The notes below the pieces were generated by a model that was given only the letters and a program-made list of their open reading frames with translations, searched no databases and was not told where the DNA came from. Made by a program: the position numbers and the translations under genes. Positions 33,368 to 41,364 of a stretch of DNA of 47,028 nucleotides are shown one piece after another. This stretch comes from a bacterium EF100-94H03 bin56 (GTDB lineage Bacteria; Pseudomonadota; Alphaproteobacteria; SP197): assembly GCA_002238685.1 (NCBI GenBank), contig MPMV01000033.1, forward strand, positions 1 to 47,028, written 5' to 3'. Within the stretch, counting starts at the first letter, position 1; every line of letters starts with the position of its first letter.

Positions 33368-34813
33368 ATGAATGACACGACGGTCATCCACGACATCGCC
33401 TGGCTTGTTGCCTGGGACGGCGCCAGACATGTCTATCTCAGGCATGCCGATCTCGCTTTCGCCGACGGCGCCATCACCTTCGCCGGCAAGGGCTTCACCG
33501 GTCCGGCCTCTACGCGCATCGACGGCGAGGGCCTCCTCGTCATGCCCGGCCTCGTCAATATCCACACCCACGCCCAGAGCGAGGCGATGCGCAAGGGAAT
33601 TACTGACGAAACACATTCCCCGGGTTTCTGGCACAGCTCACTCTATGAACATCTGCCGGTCTTCAACCCCACGGACGAAGTGGGGCGTGAGGCCTGTCTC
33701 AAGGTGGCGCTCGCCGAACTGCTGCTGTCTGGTGTCACCACGGCGGTCGATCTATCAATGCCCTACGACGGCTGGCTCGACGCCCTTGCGGCGAGCGGCA
33801 TCCGCGGAATCGCCGCACCGATGTTCCGCGATGCGCGGTGGTCGACGGCGGACGGACACAGCCTCGACTACGACTGGTCACCCGGAGCCGGCGCCCGGGG
33901 GCTTGAACGGGCGCTTACCGTCATCGAGCTGGCGCGCCAGCATCCATCAGGCCGGCTTTCGGGCATGGTTGCCCCCTCCCAGGTTGACACCTGCACCGAG
34001 GAAACCTTGCGTGACAGCCACGCGGCGGCCATGGAACGCAACCTGCCGTGGACAATCCACGCCGCGCAATCCGTCACCGAATTCCACGAGATGCAAAGGC
34101 GCCACGGCGCATCGCCGATCCAGTGGATGCACGACATCGGGGTGCTCAACGAACGAAGCACGATCGCCCACTGCATCTTCCTCGACCATCACCCGTGGCT
34201 GCACTGGACCGCACGTCGGGACCTCGACGTCATGCGCGACAGCGGCGCCACCGTGGCCCATTGTCCGACCGTGTTCTCGCGCCGGGGCATCGCTCTCAAC
34301 ACCATTGGCGGCTACCTGCGGCACGGGGTCGCCTTGGGCCTGGGCACGGACACCTATCCGCACAACATGCTGGACGAGATGCGCACCGCCGCCGTCGCCG
34401 CACGTCTCGTGGCCGGAAGTGTCTCCGATCTCGACTACAGGGACATCTTTCACGCCGCCACGATTGGCGGCGCCACGGCTCTGGGTCGCGATGACCTGGG
34501 GAAGATCAGCGTCGGGGCCAGGGCGGACCTCGTGGCGGTCGATCTCGCTCACCCGGCGATGCGTCCGGTCCGCGAGCCCTTGCGCAGCCTCATCGTCGTC
34601 GCCGCCGAACGAGCCGTCCGGGATGTCTGGGTGGATGGAGAGCTTGTGGTTGCCGATGGGAAAATCGCGACCATTGATATTGCGGCCGAACTGGATCGCC
34701 TGGAAGCCGGACAGAAGGCGATGATGGCTGCGGTACCACAGATTGACTGGGCAGGGCGCACGGTAGATGCTCTCGCTCCGATGATGCTGGATACCGTTGA
34801 CAGTGTTGACTGA
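33368..34813 (+). CDS. Metal-dependent amidohydrolase/deaminase (TrzN/AtzB/SAH-deaminase group)
   Basis: 481 residues of the amidohydrolase superfamily. Metal ligands are visible as HTH in LVNIHTHAQSEAM (about 66-68), His in WTIHAAQS, His in IAHCIFLDHH, and Asp in LGLGTDTYPHNM. The Glu that commonly follows the third His is Gln here. These enzymes hydrolyse C-N or C-Cl bonds on rings or deaminate amines. The selenoprotein gene starts 16 bases downstream, so the two are cotranscribed and may work in sequence. The start ATG 33368 gives a normal length. Confidence 0.83.
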   Translation: MNDTTVIHDIAWLVAWDGARHVYLRHADLAFADGAITFAGKGFTGPASTRIDGEGLLVMPGLVNIHTHAQSEAMRKGITDETHSPGFWHSSLYEHLPVFNPTDEVGREACLKVALAELLLSGVTTAVDLSMPYDGWLDALAASGIRGIAAPMFRDARWSTADGHSLDYDWSPGAGARGLERALTVIELARQHPSGRLSGMVAPSQVDTCTEETLRDSHAAAMERNLPWTIHAAQSVTEFHEMQRRHGASPIQWMHDIGVLNERSTIAHCIFLDHHPWLHWTARRDLDVMRDSGATVAHCPTVFSRRGIALNTIGGYLRHGVALGLGTDTYPHNMLDEMRTAAVAARLVAGSVSDLDYRDIFHAATIGGATALGRDDLGKISVGARADLVAVDLAHPAMRPVREPLRSLIVVAAERAVRDVWVDGELVVADGKIATIDIAAELDRLEAGQKAMMAAVPQIDWAGRTVDALAPMMLDTVDSVD

Positions 34814-34829
34814 CCTTGAGGAGGCGCCC

Positions 34830-35990
34830 TTGGTACGCATGACAGACCTTAACCCGGAACTGGCGACGTTTCTCGCCGACTTCACGTCTCCCGAGGTGCC
34901 GGGGTCACCCTGGACAACGCCTTCGCCCCCGGCCATGCGGCGCGTGGCATTGGTCTCGTCTGCAGGACTGAGACTGCGTGGCGATGAGGCGTTCAGCGAA
35001 GGTTCGGCGGACTACCGGAGCATCCCCCTCGGGCGCACAGCCGACGTGGTTCAGGATCACGTTTCGGTGTCTCACGACCGCATCGGCTTCCAGGAGGACG
35101 TCAATGTCGTCTTCCCGCTCCAGCGACTGGTGGAGCTCGCCGAAGACGGCGTCATCGGATCCCTGGCGGACACGCACTACTCGTTCATGGGCGCCACCGA
35201 CCCCCTCTCCATGGAGAGTGCGGCGCGCCACCTCGCCGGAAGGATGAAGGCCGAGGGAGTCAACACGGTCGTTCTTGCCCCCGTCTGACCCCTTTGCACG
35301 TGCGCCGTGAGCGGACTGGCAAAGTTCATGGAGGACGAGGGACTGGCAACCGTGTTGATTGCGCTCGTCCACCGACAGGCCGAAGAAGTGAGGCCGCCAC
35401 GCGCCCTGTGGGTGCCCTTTCCTCTGGGCAGACCCTTCGGCGCAGCGGGCAATGCGTCCTTCCAGCGGCGCGTCCTCAAGGCCCTTCTCGCTCTCTTCGA
35501 CGAACCTGCAGGACCAGTGCTTGAGGTGTTTCCCTCCGAGGCGCCGCCTGACGGGGGTGACCGGGACATCCTCGATCACATCGCTGTGAAGCGTCATGGT
35601 CCCCTGCTCGAGGAGGTTGATGGCCTGGGGCCCTTCCATGAAGCAAGCCTGCGCCGGCGCGGCCGCACCACGATGGGTGGATCGGGTTTCGACGCGCAGG
35701 GTGCCGCACGCCTTCTGGCAGAGTGGCTCGATGGCGGAGCGTGTGCCATGGACATGGCGGGGATCAATCGGCTGCGCCTCGCTGCGGAAGACCTGAAGAC
35801 CTACTACATGGAGGCGGCCACGGCCGACGGCGCTGCCCGCGACGGTCAGGCTGTAACCACCTGGTTCTGGACCCGGACCGCTGCAGGGCGGACCATCGAC
35901 GCGGTGCGCCGGAAGTGCCTTGAGAGCGACAGTCCGACAGTGCGCGACGCCGCGAGCTACATGTTCGTGCCGGAGTCCGTGGAAGGCTGA
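34830..35990 (+). CDS. GrdB/PrdB-like selenoprotein with in-frame UGA (Sec153)
   Basis: A 386-residue glycine/sarcosine/betaine/D-proline reductase selenoprotein B-family protein. An in-frame TGA at 35286-35288 lies where the family has its Sec: VVLAPV-U-PLCTCAVSGLAK, making a Sec153-x2-Cys156 redox motif. Family sequence continues without a break to a stop at 35988-35990, so the TGA is not a gene end. TTG 34830 is preferred as start because AGGAGG lies five bases upstream and it gives MVRMTDL, the family N-terminus; ATG 34839 is possible. A SECIS-like hairpin follows the UGA. In anaerobes the family cleaves C-N bonds of glycine, betaine or D-proline; the role in proteobacteria is unknown. 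Its last 34 bases overlap the convergent selD gene. Confidence 0.85.
35292..35324 (+). promoter_or_regulatory. Bacterial SECIS-like hairpin after the Sec codon
   Basis: Starting 4 bases after the UGA, CTTTGC (35292-35297) pairs with GCAAAG (35319-35324). Above a small internal loop, GT pairs with AC (35300-35301, 35315-35316) and CGC with GCG (35303-35305, 35311-35313), capped by a 5 base loop CGTGA. The apical loop begins 18 bases after the UGA, close to the spacing known for SelB-binding hairpins. It lies within the coding sequence, as bacterial SECIS elements do. Confidence 0.72.
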
Positions 35991-38244
35991 ACACCTGAGG
36001 CCAGCGTCAGGGCGGCTGTCCCAGAGGCGGTCACGTGCCCGATCAATGCGGCGCCGGTCTCGCCCGCCTGGTGCAGAAGGGCGATCGTTTCCTCAACCTT
36101 GTCACCGGGAAGACCGGCGACGAGTCCGCCGGCTGTCTGGGGATCAAAGAGGAGCGGGTCGGTCTCGTGCGCATCGAGCACACCCAGCATTGCCGCGACG
36201 TTGCCCGGATGAAGCGTGCTGGCCCGGCCGCGGGCCAGGAGTTCGGCTGCCCCCGCGTAGGCCGGAACGCTGCCAATCTCGATGGTAACGGCAGAGGCCC
36301 TCGCCATCTCCCAGAGATGTCCGGCGAGTCCGAATCCAGTAACATCCGTCATGGACCGGGCGCCCGCGCCGGCGAGAAGACGCGCCGCCGGACCGTTGCT
36401 GCGCTGCATGGCATCGAGAGCGCCTTCGACCCAGGCGCCCTCGGCCTCGCCGTGCATGTTGGCTGCAAGCAGCGTGCCGGTGCCAAGTGGTCTGGTCAGA
36501 AGAATGGCGTCGCCCGGTTGGAGACCCGACAGGCGAATGATGGCCGATTCCTCGGCATAGCCGGTCACGGCCAGCCCGAGAGATGCGCGATCCGATTCAC
36601 TGGTATGGCCGCCGACCAGGGCACACCCCTCCTGGCGGAGGACCGAGAGGACACCTTCAAGCATGTGCACGAGGTCTTCCTCCATGAGTTCGGCGTCACC
36701 GGGTGCGAGACCCGCGAGCGCCAGGGCCGCATGGGGTTCTGCTCCCATGGCGTGGGTGTCGGGGGGGGGGGGGAGCGCCGCGGGGCGGGCGACGAAGCAC
36801 GAACGACCCACGCGAGCGCCAGGGCCGCATGGGGTTCTGCTCCCATGGCGTGGATGTCGGAGAGGGCGTGAACCGCCGCGATGCGGCCAAAGATCCAGGG
36901 ATCCTCCACGAAGGCCGGAAACTGATCGACCGTCTGCACCAGCACCTTGCCCGGAACGGGAGCAAGAACGGCGGCGTCATCGGCTGCGTCGAGGCCGGTC
37001 AGAACACCGGGCGCGGCGGGGAGGTCAAGACGCGCCAGGGCCCTTTCGAGAACCCGCGACGGCACCTTGGCGCCGCACCCTCCGCAGCGCATCGCTACAG
37101 TCTCATCCATGTGCGGCAACTCCCGATAGCGGCGCATCCACTTGCGGTCGATGCGATCCTTCCATCGCCACACCCAGCGCCCGGAAACCGCGACCGGTCC
37201 CCGGGAGGCCACCGCATGTCCGTCACCTGTGGAGATCAGCGCCATGGTGTGTCGCTGGGGCCGGTAGGCAACCGCTTCCCGTCCCTCCGCCAGACGCCTC
37301 AGATTGTCGGCGAGCAAAGGTCCCTGGCGCACCGCATGGACGCCGTTCCTGGGCAAGGGCCGCGGCGCGAAGCTTGCGATGTCACCGGCAGCCAGCACGA
37401 AGGGATGGGACGTCGAGCGCAGCGAACTGTCCACTCGGACGAACCCCTCGCCGTCCACCTCAAGCCCGGTCCCCGCAATCCACGCCGGCGCGGACGCTCC
37501 GGTAGCGAGGATGGTGGCATCGCTCTTCAGATCGGAGCCGTCTGCCAAACAGACGTATCCGTCCTCGAGCGCGACGACAGGCGCATTCAGGCAAATGCCG
37601 ATTCCGGCCCCGGCGAGGGCCCGGCCAAGCCGTCTGCCGGTACCGGCTGCGTGATCTGCCAGCAAGGCCGCATCGGCAGTCACGATTCTGAAGACGAGCG
37701 ATGCCGGATCGCAACCGGCCTCGACCATGTGGTCCGCAAGGCGGCGATGGAGAGCCATGGTGACCTCGACGCCGGCAGCGCCACCACCGACCATCGTCAC
37801 GTGATAGGGGCAGGTTGCAGCACGGGCTGCCGCCTCCACGTCCTTCCACCCCTCGAGAAAGAGATCGACCGGCTTCAGCGCCAGGCCGCGCATGGCGGCG
37901 CCGCTGATCGAGCGCGTGGCCGGGATGGAACCGATGTCCAGCGAGGCGATATCGAAGCGGACTGGCGGGCGGCCATCGATGCGCACCTGGCGTGCCTCGG
38001 GATCGAGTCCGGTGGCTGCAGCGTGGATGAGCCGGACGCCGGCCCGCGAGGCAAGGGGAACAAGATCAACATGCGTTTCAGCACGGGTGTAGATGCCCGC
38101 GAGATAGCCCGGGATCATGCCTGAATAGGGAGTCGCGACATCACGCGTGACAAGGGTGAGGCGCGCGCCGGAGACGGGTGTCATGAGCGCGCTGCGCAGG
38201 ACCTCGACGTGGGCATGACCGCCACCGATCAGAACGATGTCCAT
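35957..38244 (-). CDS. selD: Selenide, water dikinase fused to an NADH dehydrogenase-like domain; frame broken by a probable assembly artefact
   Basis: The N-terminal half starts MDIVLIGGGHAHVEVLRSAL, an FAD-binding pyridine-nucleotide oxidoreductase domain known to be fused to SelD in many bacteria. The C-terminal half is SelD: the active Cys and Lys lie in MRCGGCGAKVPS, with DAADDAAVL, ALSDIHAMGAEPHAALALA and GGHTSESDRASLG following. SelD makes selenophosphate from selenide and ATP for selenocysteine synthesis. The frame breaks at 36713-36860 because a segment is repeated at 98 bp offset; removing 98 bp gives one 729-residue protein. The ATG at 38244 is chosen because the longer frame runs into the tRNA gene. 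It is convergent with the selenoprotein it would supply. Confidence 0.85.
36713..36860. repeat. 98 bp offset direct repeat with 13-G run, probable assembly artefact
   Basis: Segments 36713-36762 and 36811-36860 are identical except at one position. The bases that follow the left copy (36752-36810, including 13 Gs at 36761-36773) align without gaps to those after the right copy (36850-36908) with 39 of 59 matches. The first 11 mismatches are all G in the left copy. This is how a low-quality read tail looks when joined into a contig. Confidence 0.75.
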
Positions 38245-38256
38245 GAGTCCCCGCGA

Positions 38257-38351
38257 TGGCGGAAGGGGGCGGGAGTCGAACCCACCAGGCACGCCTTGCG
38301 CCCCTCACCGGTTTTGAAGACCGGGCGGTCCACCGGAACCGATCCCCCTCC
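38257..38351 (-). tRNA. selC: tRNA-Sec (anticodon UCA)
   Basis: A 95-base minus-strand gene. The 5' end is GGAGGGGG and the 3' end is CCCCCUUCC-G-CCA, forming an 8 bp acceptor stem with one G-U pair; the T stem is 5 bp, giving the 8+5 shape of bacterial tRNA-Sec. The anticodon loop is CUUCAAA with UCA at 38317-38315, and there is a long variable arm. CCA is encoded. It lies 13 bases upstream of selD on the same strand. Together with SelD it makes UGA decoding in this genome credible; selA and selB are not in the window. Confidence 0.9.
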
Positions 38352-38388
38352 ATGTATTCGCCTGGCGATTGGCGGCGCGGCGGCGCTG

Positions 38389-40086
38389 TCAGACGAGAGC
38401 CAGCTCTTCACCGTGCGAACGCTTCCGTTTCCTTCTCGGTCTCGACTCGATGCGTTCGAGCTCCCACGTGACGACGTTCCTGACCCCGTTCAGTCCCCGG
38501 GACACCACCACCTGCTGGGACGTGCGCATGCTGCCCGAGCCGAGGTAGACACTGCCCACCAGGTCCAGGACACCACCCCTGACACTCAATCGCCATCCCT
38601 TCCCGGACTTCGGACTCAGGAGAACGCTCTGGCTGTCGTGCACGACCGCTGCCCGGACATCCGGATGAAGATGGAAGCGCAGCGAGAACCGTTCACCGCC
38701 AGGGCCGTCGAGAACATCCTCGCCCTTCAGCACGTGACCATCTGCAGCGAGGGCGAGCGTGCGGTGATGGATCAGGCGGAACGGCGAATGGTATCCGTCA
38801 TGACTCATGACGAGGGTTGCATTGCCCTGCTGCTCGCGCCGCTCCACCTCCACGTCGCGCGGTCCCCGGCCGAGCAATCCATCCTTTCTGAACTCCGCCA
38901 GGCTTCGGTCATCCACCGTCATGGTCGAGTGGGCCGCGGTCTCGCGGGCAGCCTGTTGCCAGTCGCTGTCCGGACCATGCCAGGAGCCCATGGAGACTAT
39001 CAGCCGTTCCCTGCCGTAGCTCATCTCGAAGGCAAGGGGGGCGGCATGGGCCCGCGTGGTCCACTCGGCCGCCGGTGGCCAGGCAGCATCGACGAGAACG
39101 ACGGTGCTGCCCGCTTCGAGACGTTCGAAGCCCGTGTACGGTGTGCGCCGCAACGGTCGTCCGGTGGCCTGGCCGATAGCCAGCACATTGTCGATCAGAT
39201 GGGACGATTCCTCCCGTGACCCGTTGAACAGCGCCAGTCCGCCATCACCGTGTCGATAGAAGCGGAGCATGGGCGCGGCACGGTCAATGGTCTGCTGGAG
39301 CCAGCCGGGAACAGGATGACGACCCTGGATCAGGGCCAGGCGAATGTCCACGAGATCGCGCAACAGGAGATACTGGACGCTGGGATTGCGTTCGCGCTGG
39401 CCGCCATCCGGCAACATCTGGTGATCCAGTTCCTGCTTGAGGAGGCGCATGACCTGGGGCATGCGCCGCGCCGAGCCCGGCAGGGTGATCCCGGCGAAGA
39501 TCAGGGCCCGCAGGACCGCGATCCTGCCCAGGCCCGAGGGACCACGCATCGCCACGCGGGCAAGATGACGGGTCTGTTCCGTGAGGCTCCTGAAGAACTG
39601 CTGGCGGACCCGGGGATCGGCATCACCGATGAGAAATCCGTGGTGTGTCAACCACGAGGCAAGGCGTCGTCCCAGAATGTCGGGACGCCAGGCAAAGCGG
39701 TTCCAGGATCCACAATCGGACATCCACCCTGCGAGGGCCGTCTGGGCGATCTGGCGGGCGTGCCCTCCCGCTTCCTGGAGATCACGCAACCATGTAAAGC
39801 CGTGCAGTTCCTCAAGCCAGCCGTTCCAGGCCCCCGGAGGATACCACTCGGGCGGACCCAGCCGGTGATCGAACACGAACGTCTGGTTCGCCAGTTTCCA
39901 GTGTCCCTCGCTGATGGCGCGGCCCCTTCCGGCATCCCCCGGCCACGGATCGTTGAGACTCTGCAGAAGATTGTCCGGCACTTCCCGCGCCAGGAAGAAG
40001 CGGTAGAGCCGACTGGTGAAGAGGGCCGAACGGAGGCCTTCCAGCGGATCGGACACGAAACCCGGTTCACTCGCCTGGTGCACCAC
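38389..40086 (-). CDS. Heparinase II/III-family protein
   Basis: 565 residues. The N-terminal part is an alpha-helical toroid (GAWNGWLEELHGFTWLRDLQEAGG, WMSDCGSWNRFAWRPDILGRRLASWLTH) and the C-terminal half a beta-rich domain (SHLIDNVLAIG, YTGFERLEAGSTVVLVDAAWPP, AAHSTMTVDDRSLAEF). This combination occurs in heparinase II/III-like polysaccharide lyases; the catalytic role is uncertain in alphaproteobacterial members. The gene is solitary, 37 bases upstream of tRNA-Sec on the same strand, and marks the left border of the integrase region. Confidence 0.78.
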   Translation of the reverse strand: MVHQASEPGFVSDPLEGLRSALFTSRLYRFFLAREVPDNLLQSLNDPWPGDAGRGRAISEGHWKLANQTFVFDHRLGPPEWYPPGAWNGWLEELHGFTWLRDLQEAGGHARQIAQTALAGWMSDCGSWNRFAWRPDILGRRLASWLTHHGFLIGDADPRVRQQFFRSLTEQTRHLARVAMRGPSGLGRIAVLRALIFAGITLPGSARRMPQVMRLLKQELDHQMLPDGGQRERNPSVQYLLLRDLVDIRLALIQGRHPVPGWLQQTIDRAAPMLRFYRHGDGGLALFNGSREESSHLIDNVLAIGQATGRPLRRTPYTGFERLEAGSTVVLVDAAWPPAAEWTTRAHAAPLAFEMSYGRERLIVSMGSWHGPDSDWQQAARETAAHSTMTVDDRSLAEFRKDGLLGRGPRDVEVERREQQGNATLVMSHDGYHSPFRLIHHRTLALAADGHVLKGEDVLDGPGGERFSLRFHLHPDVRAAVVHDSQSVLLSPKSGKGWRLSVRGGVLDLVGSVYLGSGSMRTSQQVVVSRGLNGVRNVVTWELERIESRPRRKRKRSHGEELALV

Positions 40087-40139
40087 CGCTACACCCGGAG
40101 CGCACTTTCAGTGCTGAACAGAAAGCTAACACATTGAAT

Positions 40140-40167
40140 AAAAATGCGTTTTTTCTCCAGCATTTTT
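40140..40167. repeat. AT-rich inverted repeat upstream of the first integrase
   Basis: Perfect 8 bp arms AAAAATGC (40140-40147) and GCATTTTT (40160-40167) with a 12 base spacer, between the heparinase-like gene and the integrase. It is strikingly AT-rich for this genome. It could be an operator, an attachment-site arm or a hairpin terminator; no second copy was found in the window. Confidence 0.45.
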
Positions 40168-40230
40168 GCCGGGCGAACGGATTCACCTCGTTTCCGTACC
40201 CCCGGTGCAACAGGAATCGGGGAGAATGCT

Positions 40231-41361
40231 ATGCCGACAATCCGCCTTTCGCAACGACGGGTCGATTCCCTCAAGCCGGATAAGAAGACCCTGGATTTTC
40301 GCGATTGTGTCATCCGGGGCTTTGGTGTGCGTGTCCTGCCGTCAGGCCGTAAATGTTACTTCCTACACAGTCAGGTCGACGGCAAGAGGGTCTGGCGCTC
40401 GATAGGCGATGCTCACGCCATGACCCTGGAGTGCGCCCGGGGAAAGGCGACATCCCTTCTGGCATCACGGTCTCTGGCCGACGAGGCTTCGCCTGCGGCC
40501 GTTGCACCCATCCTGTTCGAGGATGTCGCCGATGAAGTCTTCCGGCGATACAAGCGGCACTGGAAGGCAAGCACGCTGAGGGTCAACCGATACTATTGCA
40601 GGAACCAGATACTTCCGTGGTTCAAGGGTCGTGCCATAGGGGACATCACGCGCCGTGACGTGCAGCGATGGTTTTCCTCGCTCCACGCGACGCCGGTCGC
40701 TGCGGATCGCTCTGCACCTGTCCTGTCGGTGATCTTTCGTCAGGCGGAAATCTACGGCTACCGCCCCGAGGGATCCAATCCATGCACCGGCATCAAGCGC
40801 TATCGCCGGCGCAATCGCGAGAGGTTCCTCGATCATGACGAGATCCGGAGGCTGAGCCGCGTTCTCGACGAAAAGAGAGAGAAGCGCCCGTTGCTGGCCG
40901 CGGTCGTACGACTGCTTCTTCTCACAGGATGCCGGAAATCGGAGGTCCTGACACTCAAATGGCCGGACTATCGCGAGGGCAAACTCTACCTGCGCGACAG
41001 CAAGACGGGGCCGCGCACGGTCTGGCTGTCATCTCCCGCGCGCCGGATCCTCGATGGGTTGCCCCGGCGGGGTCCTTGGGTGTTTCAGTCTCTACGTGGA
41101 GAACGCCACCTGACGAAGGAAACGCTTGATCGTTTCTGGCGCGATGTACGCGCCGAAGCGGGCATGGTCGATGTCCGTTGCCACGATCTCAGACACACCT
41201 ATGCCTCGGTGGCATTGGCCCATGGCGAGACGATCCTCACCATAGGCAGGCTCCTTGGCCACAATGATCCAGCGACCACGCTGAAGTACACGCATCTTGC
41301 CGACGCTTCGGTCCACGAGGCAGCGGAGGCTCTTGTTCCAATCCTTGGCGGCGAGGGCTGA
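40231..41361 (+). CDS. Tyrosine recombinase/integrase 1
   Basis: 376 residues from ATG 40231 with a GGGGAGA site upstream. The N-terminus (MPTIRLSQRRVDSLKP ... DCVIRGFGVRVLPSGRKCYFL) is the Arm-DNA-binding domain of phage-type integrases. The core-binding domain follows, then the catalytic domain with Arg in TGCRKSEVLTLKW, His-x2-Arg in HDLRHTYAS, His in LGHNDPATT and Tyr in LKYTHL. All catalytic residues are present. A second, homologous integrase begins 3 bases later. Family members insert and excise genomic islands. Confidence 0.88.
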   Translation: MPTIRLSQRRVDSLKPDKKTLDFRDCVIRGFGVRVLPSGRKCYFLHSQVDGKRVWRSIGDAHAMTLECARGKATSLLASRSLADEASPAAVAPILFEDVADEVFRRYKRHWKASTLRVNRYYCRNQILPWFKGRAIGDITRRDVQRWFSSLHATPVAADRSAPVLSVIFRQAEIYGYRPEGSNPCTGIKRYRRRNRERFLDHDEIRRLSRVLDEKREKRPLLAAVVRLLLLTGCRKSEVLTLKWPDYREGKLYLRDSKTGPRTVWLSSPARRILDGLPRRGPWVFQSLRGERHLTKETLDRFWRDVRAEAGMVDVRCHDLRHTYASVALAHGETILTIGRLLGHNDPATTLKYTHLADASVHEAAEALVPILGGEG

Positions 41362-41364
41362 GCC

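Noticed and set aside
35286..35288. Reading the TGA as an ordinary stop or as a disabling mutation
   Set aside because: The family has selenocysteine here, homologous sequence continues in frame, a SECIS-like hairpin follows, and tRNA-Sec and selD are adjacent.
36565..36811. Treating selD as a true pseudogene or as phase-variable through the G run
   Set aside because: The G run lies in a segment whose mismatches to the neighbouring copy are biased to G and without gaps, which fits sequencing error better than a natural homopolymer switch.
38257..38351. tRNA-Sec as the integration site of the two-integrase element
   Set aside because: The integrases lie beyond a whole gene from the tRNA, and no duplicate of the tRNA 3' end was found in the window.
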